Assembly: GCF_003173575.1 (NCBI RefSeq)
Contig: NZ_QGNY01000003.1
Span: 248,001-312,000 of the forward strand
Reading direction: 5' to 3'
From: Pedobacter paludis
Lineage (GTDB): Bacteria; Bacteroidota; Bacteroidia; Sphingobacteriales; Sphingobacteriaceae
DNA length: 64,000 bases
Both the position numbers and the translations under genes were made by a program. Under the pieces are notes generated by a model that worked only from the letters and a program-made list of their open reading frames with translations, did not search any database and was not told where the DNA came from. This document shows positions 36,428-44,534 of this stretch, piece by piece. The stretch's first letter is position 1. Each line of letters begins with the position of its first letter.

Positions 36428-36881
36428 GTCTGTAAATGCGATCCAACAACCTCCTATGGTAATTAATTTGCCCTAAATGATAGCCCAAATGGGTAGTTAA
36501 ATGCACAAGAAAATATTCATAAGATGTGGCTTTATCCAATACGATAATTGGATATTCATTCTGTAGTTCTTCCTCTGTTAATTTATCCAATGATTGATTA
36601 ACAACTAAAATTGTTTCATCGATTTTTTTTAGCAGTTCGAGCTTCGGAATATCTTTCAAGGAAAACTCTAAAGGTCTATCTCTAATGTAGCCTGTTTTGC
36701 CAATCTCATTGCCGATATAAGTATTCAAGTTGCCAATTAAATGCAGGCATAAATTGCCTGCTGAATTTGCAATTTCTGCATCAACTTTCCATAGATTATG
36801 CTCATCACGATAAAGTTCAATTTCTTTCCTCAACCGTTCTAAATCTCTGGTAAATAATAATTTCAGTGTTTCTACTAACAT
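36420..36881 (-). CDS. DinB/YfiT-like four-helix bundle protein
   Basis: A 153-residue helical protein resembling DinB-family metal-dependent enzymes. Potential metal-binding His residues lie in NLCLHLIGNLNTYIG (~45-59) and in FLVHLTTHLGYHLGQINYHR (~127-146), matching the usual spread of one N-terminal and two or more C-terminal His. Family members act in thiol-dependent detoxification or are uncharacterised. The stop overlaps the start of the SUKH gene by 8 bp, so the two are translationally coupled. Confidence 0.78.
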   Translation of the reverse strand: MLVETLKLLFTRDLERLRKEIELYRDEHNLWKVDAEIANSAGNLCLHLIGNLNTYIGNEIGKTGYIRDRPLEFSLKDIPKLELLKKIDETILVVNQSLDKLTEEELQNEYPIIVLDKATSYEYFLVHLTTHLGYHLGQINYHRRLLDRIYRHD

Positions 36882-36893
36882 CCAATTTAATTA

Positions 36894-37178
36894 CTAATCA
36901 ATTATAAAAAGCTCATCAACCAGATTTCCTTCCCTTGTGAAAACCAACGAATAGCTACCTATTATTTTTTCATTTCTTAAAATTAGAGTGCTAAATTTAA
37001 AATGATTTAATGCTGTAATTTTAAAGTTTATATTTTCAGCATGGATAAATATATCTTTGTTTTCAATATCTAAATCCCCAATTGAATTATTATTTACTAA
37101 GTTTCTAAAGGAATTAAATAATACTTCTTGGATATTATATTTATTAATAAAATCGTCAATTCCAGTTTCTATCTCCAT
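36894..37178 (-). CDS. Hypothetical protein, 94 residues
   Basis: Starting at the ATG at 37178 (MEIETGIDDFINKYNIQEVL) gives 94 residues; a TTG 36 bp upstream would overlap the preceding gene. No family is recognised. The sequence suggests an alpha/beta fold with a C-terminal LVFTREGNLVDELFIID strand pair, which could be a small NTF2-like domain similar to its upstream neighbour, but this is a guess. It is flanked by short gaps (22 and 12 bp), so it is probably co-transcribed. Confidence 0.55.
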   Translation of the reverse strand: MEIETGIDDFINKYNIQEVLFNSFRNLVNNNSIGDLDIENKDIFIHAENINFKITALNHFKFSTLILRNEKIIGSYSLVFTREGNLVDELFIID

Positions 37179-37200
37179 TACAATGTATAGATTTTGTTCG

Positions 37201-37554
37201 CTAAACCAACTCAATATCCATAGTTTTAATTAATCCATCTTCGAAAGTGTAAACGTGTTTAACTGTTCCATCAAATATAGAATTGCCTTCCAAATCTTTA
37301 ACTTTTTGCTTCACTTCAACCTCTAAACTTCCGTTTGCTCTTTCTAAAAATCCAACGGGTTCAACATTTGGATTGATCTCTTTCCATTGCCTTGTCCAAT
37401 ATGCTCTTATCTCATCATGTCCGCTGATGTAACCACCCTCCCAAGCTTTAGACCACTGTACATTTGGTTGCATAGTTGATAAGGCTTTATCAATGTCTCG
37501 TTCATTAAAAGCGGTATAAGCTTTTTTAATTAAATCATTAAAGGAAGTTGGCAT
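37201..37554 (-). CDS. SnoaL/NTF2-like domain protein
   Basis: A 117-residue cone-shaped NTF2-fold protein: an N-terminal helix (DLIKKAYTAFNERDIDKALS), MQPNVQWSKAWEGGYISGHD, EIRAYWTRQWKEINPNVEPV, and three strands with VEVKQKVKDL and GTVKHVYTFEDGLIKTMDIE. SnoaL-like proteins are small hydrolases, isomerases or binding proteins; the residues that would decide are not obvious. Located in the minus-strand row between the GNAT gene and the 94-residue hypothetical gene. Confidence 0.82.
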   Translation of the reverse strand: MPTSFNDLIKKAYTAFNERDIDKALSTMQPNVQWSKAWEGGYISGHDEIRAYWTRQWKEINPNVEPVGFLERANGSLEVEVKQKVKDLEGNSIFDGTVKHVYTFEDGLIKTMDIELV

Positions 37555-37604
37555 ATCTATTTATTTTTCAAATGATTGGTTTAAATTAGTGTTGTATTCG
37601 CTTT

Positions 37605-38087
37605 CTAATTAGAAAGTTTATAAATAAATTCTTCAATTTCCACCTGTCTAGCATTGGCAAACCCTTTATCCTGCCCGATTTTTATAAAACCACAATACTC
37701 TAAAACTTTTTGCGAGCCATAATTATCAAATGCTACACGCCCAAAAATCGGTCTGGTTTTTTCAAATTTTAAAAAATCGTTCAGTGCGGTTTTAGCAACA
37801 CCTTGCCCCCAGAATTTTCTATCAATCCAATAAGTAATTTCAGTTTCGTTTCCTAAAACAAATTTTGCTAAACTTCCCGCAATAATATCATTTACCCAGA
37901 TCGTTTGCATATTAATAGTAGGATTTGCTAAATGCTTAGCATACTTTTCAATATAGGCATTTTTGTCAGTTGAGTCTCTCGCTGTAAATGCGGCCAAAAA
38001 CCTTGCTTCTTCATCCAGCTGAAATTGAAAAAATGTTTCCAATTCATTTTTTTCTGTTGGAGTTAATCTGATCTTGATGTTTCCCAT
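37605..38087 (-). CDS. GNAT family N-acetyltransferase
   Basis: The ATG at 38087 (MGNIKIRLTPTEKNELETFF) gives 160 residues; the longer open frame upstream overlaps the VOC gene and has no domain content. GNAT signs: TIWVNDIIAGSLAKFVLGNE, ITYWIDRKFWGQGVAKTAL (acetyl-CoA binding loop Q/R-x-x-G-x-A variant GQGVAK) and VAFDNYGSQKVLEYCGFIKIG (the NxxSxxxxxxxGF motif). This is the RimJ/RimL-like subgroup. The substrate is unknown. It starts 19 bp after the VOC gene. Confidence 0.85.
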   Translation of the reverse strand: MGNIKIRLTPTEKNELETFFQFQLDEEARFLAAFTARDSTDKNAYIEKYAKHLANPTINMQTIWVNDIIAGSLAKFVLGNETEITYWIDRKFWGQGVAKTALNDFLKFEKTRPIFGRVAFDNYGSQKVLEYCGFIKIGQDKGFANARQVEIEEFIYKLSN

Positions 38088-38106
38088 TAAGCTTTGATTA
38101 ATCACA

Positions 38107-38580
38107 TTAATCTTTCGGTTCCCACAACTGAACTTTGTTCCCCTCGGCATCCAAAATATGAACAAACTTCCCGTAATCGTAAGTTTCTATCGTATCTACA
38201 ATAGTTACACCTTCCTTTTTCAAATCTGCAACAAGTGCTTCCAAATTTTCGACTCTGTAGTTAATCATAAAATCCTTGTTAGAAGGTTCAAAATACTTGG
38301 TGGTTTCGGCAAAAGGTGTCCATTGTGTTTGACCTTTTTTGGTACTATCTGCTCCTTCAAACCAATCGAAAGTTGCGCCATAGGGGTTGGTATTTAAACC
38401 GAGATGTTTTTGATACCACTCTGTTACTTTTTTCGGGTCTTTGCATTTAAAGAAAACGCCTCCGATGCCTGTTACTTTTTTCATTTTCCTATTATTTTGT
38501 TTTGTAATGATTGATTTAAAAGCGAAACCCGATAGAAAAGATGCGCCAATAACAAAAATTATTAATAAAGTCCTTTTCAT
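38107..38580 (-). CDS. VOC (glyoxalase-fold) family protein
   Basis: A 157-residue product from 38580 with an N-terminal hydrophobic segment (LLIIFVIGASFLSGFAF) followed by a VOC domain: GIGGVFFKCKDPKKVTEWYQ, WTPFAETTKYF, FMINYRVENLEALVADLKKE and the closing FVHILDAEGNKVQLWEP, where the Glu of QLWEP is the usual metal ligand. An internal ATG at 38484, preceded by AGGAAA, would give a soluble 125-residue protein instead, and either start is possible. The function is unknown; VOC proteins include lyases and resistance proteins. Confidence 0.8.
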   Translation of the reverse strand: MKRTLLIIFVIGASFLSGFAFKSIITKQNNRKMKKVTGIGGVFFKCKDPKKVTEWYQKHLGLNTNPYGATFDWFEGADSTKKGQTQWTPFAETTKYFEPSNKDFMINYRVENLEALVADLKKEGVTIVDTIETYDYGKFVHILDAEGNKVQLWEPKD

Positions 38581-38727
38581 TTATCTAGAGATTAACTGTT
38601 TGTGAGATTGCTTATTGTTAACTAATATAGAAAGGAAATGGGATAATTTAAAATGAAGACTTCATAGAAATCTGGAAGGTAATGGATTCAGAATTACAAT
38701 TTCTGGGCATTCTTTTATATTTGCGCA

Positions 38728-39228
38728 ATGATAATAAGACTAGCCAATTTAGATGATGTTTCTAAAATTATGCTTTTGGTAAAAAAAGTAATTCCATTGA
38801 TGCATGCCATTGGAAATTTTCAATGGGATACCGATTACCCAAATCCAGAAGTATTTAATGCCGATATTGCTGTTGGGCAACTTTGGGTGGCTGAAATTGA
38901 TGGTCAAGTGGCTGGTGTTTCGGCAATTACTACAGATCAGGATCCTGAATATGCAGATGCAGGTTGGGATATTGGCGAAGAGGCAATTGTAACACACAGA
39001 TTGGCAGTAGATCCAGACTGCCAGGGCAAAGGAATTGCCAGAGCGCTTATGGAACAAGCTGAAATTGTTGCCAAAGATCGAGGCATTAAAATTTTAAGGG
39101 TTGATACCAACAGCGAAAATTTAGCCACCAAAGCACTTTTCCCAAAATTGGGCTATACTTTTAGTGGCGAAATTGGCCTTGCAAAACGACCAAATCTTCG
39201 GTTTTTCTGCTATGAAAAATTGTTATAA
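38728..39228 (+). CDS. GNAT family N-acetyltransferase
   Basis: A 166-residue acetyltransferase. Visible: IRLANLDDVSKIMLLVKK at the start, VGQLWVAEIDGQVAGVSAIT, the acetyl-CoA loop HRLAVDPDCQGKGIARALME, and ILRVDTNSENLATKALFPKLGY, matching the GNAT motifs A and B in order. It is a stand-alone plus-strand gene, 37 bp ahead of the HD hydrolase, with which it may be co-transcribed. The acceptor is unknown. Confidence 0.9.
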   Translation: MIIRLANLDDVSKIMLLVKKVIPLMHAIGNFQWDTDYPNPEVFNADIAVGQLWVAEIDGQVAGVSAITTDQDPEYADAGWDIGEEAIVTHRLAVDPDCQGKGIARALMEQAEIVAKDRGIKILRVDTNSENLATKALFPKLGYTFSGEIGLAKRPNLRFFCYEKLL

Positions 39229-39265
39229 AAACCCAAAAAAGAGATATATAATTTAGTTAGGACAT

Positions 39266-39871
39266 ATGGAATTCGAGAATGATCTTCAGAATCAATTAAA
39301 CTTCATCAAAGAGATTGATAAGGTAAAATACATCAATCGCAAGACTAAGTTATTTGGAAGTGATCGCAATGAAAACGACGCCGAACATAGCTGGCATTTG
39401 GCACTCATGGCAATTGTGCTGGCTCAACATTCTGATGAACCAGTTGATTTGCTAAAAGTGATAAAAATGGTTTTGATTCATGATATTGTTGAAATTGATG
39501 CAGGCGATGTATTTTTATACGATAATGAACTTAATCATAACAATACAGATAATGAGCGATTGGCAGCAGAGCGTATTTTTGGTTTGCTACCCGCCAACCA
39601 AACCGCTGATTTGTTGAGCATTTGGGAGGAATTTGAAGAAGGTAAAACTGCCGAAGCCAAATTCGCGAGAGCAATGGACAGACTGGAGCCATTACTACAA
39701 AATTTAAGCAATAATGGCGGCACTTGGAAAGAGTTTGATGTGCCTTATGAGAAAGTCTACGAGAAAAAAAGTGCCATAAAGCTAGGTTCCACCAATCTTT
39801 GGAATTATGCCGAACAAAAAATAAACGAAAGTTTGGATAGTGGTCTGCTAAAGAAAGCGAAAAGGAATTAG
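39266..39871 (+). CDS. HD-domain hydrolase (YfbR/HDDC2-like, nucleotidase type)
   Basis: A 201-residue HD-domain protein: NDAEHSWHLALMAIVLAQHS carries the first metal His and the EHSWH motif of the YfbR/HDDC2 group, and KMVLIHDIVEIDAGDVF the central HD pair. A later Asp is in ARAMDRLEPLLQNL. Close relatives dephosphorylate deoxynucleoside monophosphates; that activity is inferred from the motif. The stop codon lies inside the left arm of a long inverted repeat (39868-39919). Confidence 0.85.
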   Translation: MEFENDLQNQLNFIKEIDKVKYINRKTKLFGSDRNENDAEHSWHLALMAIVLAQHSDEPVDLLKVIKMVLIHDIVEIDAGDVFLYDNELNHNNTDNERLAAERIFGLLPANQTADLLSIWEEFEEGKTAEAKFARAMDRLEPLLQNLSNNGGTWKEFDVPYEKVYEKKSAIKLGSTNLWNYAEQKINESLDSGLLKKAKRN

Positions 39872-39919
39872 TCAAACAAATCCATTAAGCATTAATTTCC
39901 TCAGGATTTGTTTGACTAA
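39868..39919. terminator. 16-bp perfect inverted repeat between convergent genes
   Basis: TTAGTCAAACAAATCC (39868-39883) and GGATTTGTTTGACTAA (39904-39919) are perfectly complementary around a 20-nt loop. The left arm contains the stop codon of the HD gene, and the convergent flavin monooxygenase ends at 39940. It probably serves as a shared terminator, although no strong T-tract follows on either strand. Confidence 0.6.
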
Positions 39920-39939
39920 CTTTCTATAAATACAAGATT

Positions 39940-41064
39940 CTAGAATGGAGTTTTTTGTGCATTTCTAACGCGAATGGCTTCCTCGGTTTTTGGAATAAAA
40001 TTCTCTTTAACGTTTAATTCGGCCATTGCCTGAATTTCTTCTACAAACGGGCGGAGATTTCTATTATAATCCGAAAAAGCCAATTCAAAGTTCCCATTAT
40101 GTTTTTGTAAGGCATCGGCTAACGCTGAGGCACCTTCTATCGCTAATGATGCACCCATCCCCGCAGCTGGCGAAGCGCAATAGCCTGCATCGCCAATCAA
40201 GGCTACTCTACCCTTTGTCCAAGTTGGCATTTTTATCTGGCAAAATTTATCGAAATAAAAACCTTTTGTATTTTTCAGTTCTTCCATCAATTCAACTGTT
40301 CTCCACCCGGCATCTGCAAATTCCTCCATAATAATTTTTCGCTGTTGCGCCTCATCGCGATAGTTGTAAAGAATTTGATTCTCGGAGAGAAAGCAAAAAA
40401 TAATATCTGTTTTACCATTATAAGCATTAAGTGTAATGGCTCTGCCTGGCAGATTAAACATCTGCATGGTTTTTTGTTCGATTAACAGCTTGTTTACAAT
40501 TGTAATCGAAAAATAAGCGCCTAAAAAATGTGTAAATCCATGCTCCTCGCCAAACCAGATTTTTCTAACCTTGGAGTGCATTCCATCACATCCAAGTACC
40601 AAATCGAATGCACGTTGCTCTCCATTTTTAAAACTGACCGCTATTTCAGCTTTTGTTTCGTCCAGAGCTGTAATACTATTGTTAAAAATAAATTCGACAT
40701 TGTTCTGCAACCTGCCAAATAAAGCAGCTACAAATTTATCTCTTTCAATTTCAAGCTCATCATCATTAGTTTCATCTGCTAGTGCTTTTAAATCTATTAA
40801 CCCTTCTGTAATATTTTCTGCGTTTTTAAACTCAACCCGTTCTACCTGTAACCTGTTCAATTTCAATTCCTCAAAAATTTCCATTCGCTTTACCGTGTTG
40901 ATTGCATTTCCCTTAATATCAACCGCAGCTCCATTAATTCGAGGCTCGTTAGCCATCTCTACAACGGTAACCTGATATCCTAGTTTGTTTAATAAATGTG
41001 CTGCTGAAAGTCCGGCCATACTTGCACCAGAAATAAGTATCCTTTTATTTTTAAACGGTTCCAT
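39940..41064 (-). CDS. FAD-dependent monooxygenase
   Basis: A 374-residue class A flavin monooxygenase: LISGASMAGLSAAHLLNKLG is the FAD-binding motif (GASxAG variant), VLGCDGMHSKVRKIWFG the DG motif, and ALIGDAGYCASPAAGMGAS the GD motif. It belongs to another branch than the Tet(X)-like pair at 32315-34644 (GASMAG in place of GGGPxG; CASPAAGMG in place of MPPFAGQG). An AraC regulator precedes it on the same strand, the same arrangement as for that pair. Substrate unknown. Confidence 0.87.
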   Translation of the reverse strand: MEPFKNKRILISGASMAGLSAAHLLNKLGYQVTVVEMANEPRINGAAVDIKGNAINTVKRMEIFEELKLNRLQVERVEFKNAENITEGLIDLKALADETNDDELEIERDKFVAALFGRLQNNVEFIFNNSITALDETKAEIAVSFKNGEQRAFDLVLGCDGMHSKVRKIWFGEEHGFTHFLGAYFSITIVNKLLIEQKTMQMFNLPGRAITLNAYNGKTDIIFCFLSENQILYNYRDEAQQRKIIMEEFADAGWRTVELMEELKNTKGFYFDKFCQIKMPTWTKGRVALIGDAGYCASPAAGMGASLAIEGASALADALQKHNGNFELAFSDYNRNLRPFVEEIQAMAELNVKENFIPKTEEAIRVRNAQKTPF

Positions 41065-41143
41065 TGTTATTCAATTTATTTGAGGACACAAAGAAACATT
41101 AGGTGGAAAGGATAAAAAATGGCAAATCAACGTAAGTATTGGA

Positions 41144-42025
41144 TTAATCGAGGTTTTTGTTTCGAAATGCCAACGCGGTTGTTCCAACAAGCTTGGCAAA
41201 CAGACGCGAAAAATATGGATAATCGTTATAGCCTAATTCAAATGCAATTTCTTTTACCGATTTGCTTGAATGATAAAGTAATCGTTTTGCCTCTAAAATT
41301 ACGCGTTGCTGAATGTGGTATGAAACCGGATAACCTGTTGCATTTTTTACACATTCGTTTAAGTAAGCTGTAGATAAATTTAATTTTTCGGCATATGCTG
41401 CCGGACTTTTAACGGCGGCATAATTCTGCTCTAAAACTTCCCTAAAAGCGCTGGTTACCAATTCAAATCTAGAAACTTTGTCAGTTGGTTTCGCTTGCTC
41501 CAAATATTGAGAAATGACTAGCGCTACCAGTGCATTACAACTATCTCTAAGTAAATCATGATAAAGCTTATCTGTATTTCGTTTAGCAAATTTTAAGAAA
41601 AGCGATACCGTTTCGCTAAAAATCAATGCAATTTCTTTTTCCAAAACCAATGGCATTACAGGTTTTAAACCCTCTAACAATTTTAGGTATTCGGGATTTA
41701 AACGCTCGTTATTAATCGCCCAGCTGCTTACAATAACATTTTTAAATGCAGTTGTTTGATGTACCTGATCTGGATGGATGTAAATAATTGTTGAAGGTTC
41801 AATCGTATATGTTTTAAAATCAATTTCTAGCTGAACTGTTCCACTTTCTAGCAAAAAGAATGAATGACGGTCGTGCCGATGTGATTGATTTTCTGCCTCA
41901 AAACCCGTTAAATTCTTCTTATCCAAAGCGAGTAAATCTTCAATAACAATTCTTTCTATAGAAATATCGGTATCAAAATCATTCACCATCGGGTTTACAG
42001 GAATGGATTTTGCTTTTTTCGACAT
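41144..42025 (-). CDS. AraC family transcriptional regulator with cupin-type N-terminus
   Basis: A 293-residue regulator. The N-terminal half is a cupin-like ligand domain (SHRHDRHSFFLLESGTVQLE, STIIYIHPDQVHQ). The C-terminal half is the AraC DNA-binding domain: AYAEKLNLSTAYLNECVKNA, GYPVSYHIQQRVILEAKRLL and VKEIAFELGYNDYPYFSRLF. It lies 79 bp upstream of the flavin monooxygenase at 39940-41064, which it likely regulates. The effector is unknown. Confidence 0.9.
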   Translation of the reverse strand: MSKKAKSIPVNPMVNDFDTDISIERIVIEDLLALDKKNLTGFEAENQSHRHDRHSFFLLESGTVQLEIDFKTYTIEPSTIIYIHPDQVHQTTAFKNVIVSSWAINNERLNPEYLKLLEGLKPVMPLVLEKEIALIFSETVSLFLKFAKRNTDKLYHDLLRDSCNALVALVISQYLEQAKPTDKVSRFELVTSAFREVLEQNYAAVKSPAAYAEKLNLSTAYLNECVKNATGYPVSYHIQQRVILEAKRLLYHSSKSVKEIAFELGYNDYPYFSRLFAKLVGTTALAFRNKNLD

Positions 42026-42203
42026 TGCTTTAGTTCAAATGATTTGTTTTCAGAATTACGAAAGTATGCATTGTCTTTCAATAATTCCGAAGCTTCTTGC
42101 GTAAACCACCTCTTATTTTGTCGCGATCGTACCCATATTTTCGCAGGCTTACTATCGATATTTGATGTACAATAAAATCTTAATCAACTTAAAAATAATT
42201 GTG

Positions 42204-42770
42204 ATGAGAAAACTAAAATTACAAGTACAAATGACATTAGATGGTTTTGTAGCTGGGCCAAATGGCGAATTGGATTGGATGTGGATGAATGGCACACGAG
42301 ACGAAGCCGTGTTTACTAGAGTAATTGAATTGGCAGATAGTTCTGATATAATTTTATTGGGCCGCAAAATGACTTCTGATTTTATCAAACATTGGGAAAA
42401 TGTAGTCGATAATATACCCGATAGCCCCGAACAACCCTTGGCACAACGAATGGTTAATATGCGTAAAATCGTTTTTAGCCATACACAAAGTGATATAAAA
42501 GGTAGAAATTTAAAAGTGGAAAATGGCGACTTGGCTACTGCTGTTCAAGCACTAAAAGCAGAAGACGGGAAAGATCTTTTGGTATATGGAGGAGCTGATT
42601 TTGTAAGTTCACTCATCCGTTTAAATTTGATTGATGAATACTTTATTTTCAGAAGTCCGGTTGCCATTGGAAAAGGGCTTTCTATTTTTCACGATCAGAC
42701 AGTTTTAAAATTAGAGGAATCGACCGTTTATCAAGGAGGCAAGGTAATCGATAAATATGTGCCAGCTTAA
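42204..42770 (+). CDS. RibD C-terminal/dihydrofolate reductase-like protein
   Basis: The ATG at 42204 (MRKLKLQVQMTLDGFVAGPN) gives 188 residues. Family marks: QMTLDGFVAGPNGELDWMW, DIILLGRKMTSDFIKHWENV, and the NADPH-side strand DLLVYGGADFVSSLIRLNLI followed by DEYFIFRSPVAIGKG. This is the stand-alone DHFR-like family seen in many soil bacteria, usually of unknown substrate and not the folate enzyme itself. Divergent from the AraC gene across 178 bp. Confidence 0.87.
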   Translation: MRKLKLQVQMTLDGFVAGPNGELDWMWMNGTRDEAVFTRVIELADSSDIILLGRKMTSDFIKHWENVVDNIPDSPEQPLAQRMVNMRKIVFSHTQSDIKGRNLKVENGDLATAVQALKAEDGKDLLVYGGADFVSSLIRLNLIDEYFIFRSPVAIGKGLSIFHDQTVLKLEESTVYQGGKVIDKYVPA

Positions 42771-42965
42771 TTTTAAATGGATCATTTTAATTTAGCTCCA
42801 GCTGGGTTTCCTAATTAAAAACTGTGTTATTAAATCAGCGGGATATTAATTAACAATCTTTTCATCACAATTATCCCCCATTCCGTCACATTTATCCCTA
42901 CGCAGGTTTCCGTTAGGGTATCTTGTCTTAAAATTAAATAATTATAATTGACAATAAGACATCAA

Positions 42966-43850
42966 ATGAAACCATATTTACTTCTATTAATCTGTTGCTT
43001 AGGCAATAGATTGTTTGAACAAACTATTCCCGATTCTACTTATCGACCAGACTTCACCGTAAAAAACATAAGCTTTAAAAGCGCTAATGCAAAGCTAAAA
43101 GGCACGCTTTACAAGCCAAAACACAGTTATGCAGCTGTAGTTTTGATACATGGTTCTGGCCAAGAAACCAGAATGCCGGGGATGGCATCGCTTTTGGCGA
43201 AAAACGGGATCACGGTATTAACTTATGATAAACGCGGTGTAGGAAAATCGGGCGGTGTATATGCTGGCCCAGAAGTAGGAACCAATAATATAGATTCTGC
43301 CAACCTTAACTTATTGGCTTTAGATGCAGGCAACGCATCCAAAACGTTATCGGCGCAACTCCCCAATCACATGCCAATGGGTTTAATGGGATTTAGTCAG
43401 GCCGGTTGGATTATTCCGATAGCCGCTCAAAAAAATCGCAATATTAATTTTATCGTTTTGTTCAGTTGTCCTGTGGTTACAACCTTAGAGCAGTTGCGAT
43501 TTCAGTTTTACACAGCAGGGAATTCTAAGTTTTGGGAAAAACACACAGAAGCTGAAGCACGAGAACACATCAAGAATGATCCAGACCGCTATCAATTTAT
43601 TGCTACCGATCCTCGGGATGCACTCTCCAAACTTTCTATCCCTGGTCTTTGGCTTTTTGGAGGCAAAGACATACAAGCGCCTGTTCATTTATCAATGGAA
43701 AACCTTGATATACTTAAAGCGCAAGGGAAATTATATCAGTACAAATTGTTCTCTGAATTTGGACACAATACCTCTTCTACAAAATCTCCAGAGCCTATTA
43801 ATTTTGCTATTCAATGGATTAAAGACTTTAGTGAAAGTAGGCAGAATTAA
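42966..43850 (+). CDS. Alpha/beta hydrolase, probably exported
   Basis: The ATG at 42966 (MKPYLLLLICCLGN) begins a weak signal peptide; 294 residues. The hydrolase fold is clear: VVLIHGSGQETRMPG (oxyanion region), LTYDKRGVGKSGG, the nucleophile elbow MGFSQAGW (Ser ~144), the acid Asp in GGKDIQAPV (~235) and the base His in EFGHNT (~266). The 9-residue DUF-like N-terminal strand region (FTVKNISFKSANAKLKGTLY) is typical of secreted acyl esterases or peptidases. The substrate is unknown. Confidence 0.85.
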   Translation: MKPYLLLLICCLGNRLFEQTIPDSTYRPDFTVKNISFKSANAKLKGTLYKPKHSYAAVVLIHGSGQETRMPGMASLLAKNGITVLTYDKRGVGKSGGVYAGPEVGTNNIDSANLNLLALDAGNASKTLSAQLPNHMPMGLMGFSQAGWIIPIAAQKNRNINFIVLFSCPVVTTLEQLRFQFYTAGNSKFWEKHTEAEAREHIKNDPDRYQFIATDPRDALSKLSIPGLWLFGGKDIQAPVHLSMENLDILKAQGKLYQYKLFSEFGHNTSSTKSPEPINFAIQWIKDFSESRQN

Positions 43851-43852
43851 TC

Positions 43853-44149
43853 TCAATAAATTATAATATTAACCAGCTTGGCCAGTTCCTCAACGGTGGA
43901 TACGGTTGTAATTATACTTTCTATAATTTTCCGACTTTTTAGCTTTTTTATTGCTTTCTCAATCTTCAGAGCTAAACCACGATTGTTGGTAAGTTCAATT
44001 GATTTTTTTAAAACCCACGGACGATGTTTGGAAGTATAAGTTGTTCTATTACTGTTATTATGTTCAAAGAGCCGTCTTTCGATACAATCAGTGTAACCCA
44101 CGTAATATTTATTAGAAGAAACGGAGTAAAGAATATATAGGTAAAACAT
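43853..44149 (-). CDS. GIY-YIG domain protein (UPF0213/YhbQ-like)
   Basis: A 98-residue single-domain protein with the GIY-YIG fold: FYLYILYSVSSNKYYVGYTD (the GIY...YIG pair reads LYIL and YYVG), IERRLFEHNNSNR with the conserved Arg, and a C-terminal RGLALKIEKAIKKLKSRKI with the active-site-type Glu. These small proteins are nuclease-like; cellular roles are poorly known and multiple copies per genome are common in Bacteroidota. It is convergent with the alpha/beta hydrolase, with stops 2 bp apart. Confidence 0.85.
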   Translation of the reverse strand: MFYLYILYSVSSNKYYVGYTDCIERRLFEHNNSNRTTYTSKHRPWVLKKSIELTNNRGLALKIEKAIKKLKSRKIIESIITTVSTVEELAKLVNIIIY

Positions 44150-44237
44150 GGTACATCATTCGGTAAAATTACTGGGATGAAAACAAAACAGGGAGTTTTG
44201 CGATGCTAATACAAGATAAATTTAATTTTACAAAACA

Positions 44238-44270
44238 ACAAAGCCCTACCGAATGCGGTAAGGCTTGTAA
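44238..44270 (-). terminator. Terminator behind the tRNA-Asn remnant
   Basis: AAGCCCTACC and GGTAAGGCTT pair around GAATGC (44241-44266), with the T-rich side toward lower coordinates on the minus strand. Its sequence resembles the terminator behind the intact tRNA at 44428-44504, so the remnant at 44277-44368 seems to keep its own terminator. Confidence 0.6.
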
Positions 44271-44276
44271 ATCTTG

Positions 44277-44368
44277 CTCCCTCTGCTGGGCTTCCCGATG
44301 AAAATCGGGATCTTACTCCCAAGCGACCCTCTGATCAATTCCGATGAATTAGGACTCTAACCAGCTGA
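44277..44368 (-). pseudogene. tRNA-Asn remnant with two hairpin replacements
   Basis: Compared with the intact tRNA-Asn, the acceptor 3' strand, T-stem, variable-loop side and D-arm segments are still identical. The T loop (seven bases, CGAACCA on the plus strand) is replaced by a 30-nt insert containing the hairpin TCCCGATGAAAATCGGGA (44293-44310). The anticodon loop and one stem strand are replaced by 19 nt containing ATTCCGATGAATT (44336-44354). The 5' acceptor strand is lost after GCTGA. It cannot yield a normal tRNA. Confidence 0.8.
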
Positions 44369-44379
44369 AATAAATATTT

Positions 44380-44416
44380 TAAAAACAAGAAAGCCTTATC
44401 GGGCGTGATAAGGCTT
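44380..44416 (-). terminator. Terminator of tRNA-Asn at 44428-44504
   Basis: On the minus strand AAGCCTTATC and GATAAGGCTT pair around ACGCCC, followed by TTCTTGTTTTTAAAA. It begins about 12 nt after the tRNA CCA end. Confidence 0.8.
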
Positions 44417-44427
44417 GTTCTTGACAT

Positions 44428-44504
44428 TGGCTCCCTCTGCTGGGCTCGAACCAGCGACCCTCTGATTAACAGTCAGATGCTCTAACCAGCTGAGCTAAGA
44501 AGGA
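44428..44504 (-). tRNA. tRNA-Asn (GTT), with encoded CCA
   Basis: The minus strand folds as a complete cloverleaf: acceptor TCCTTCT/AGAGGGA, D arm GCTC/GAGC, anticodon stem TCTGA/TCAGA with loop CTGTTAA (anticodon GTT), T arm CTGGG-side loop TTCGAGC, discriminator G, and CCA encoded at 44430-44428. The body is 74 nt (44431-44504). Confidence 0.95.
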
Positions 44505-44534
44505 GTATTTATACTTTCAATGTTCTTTCTCTTT

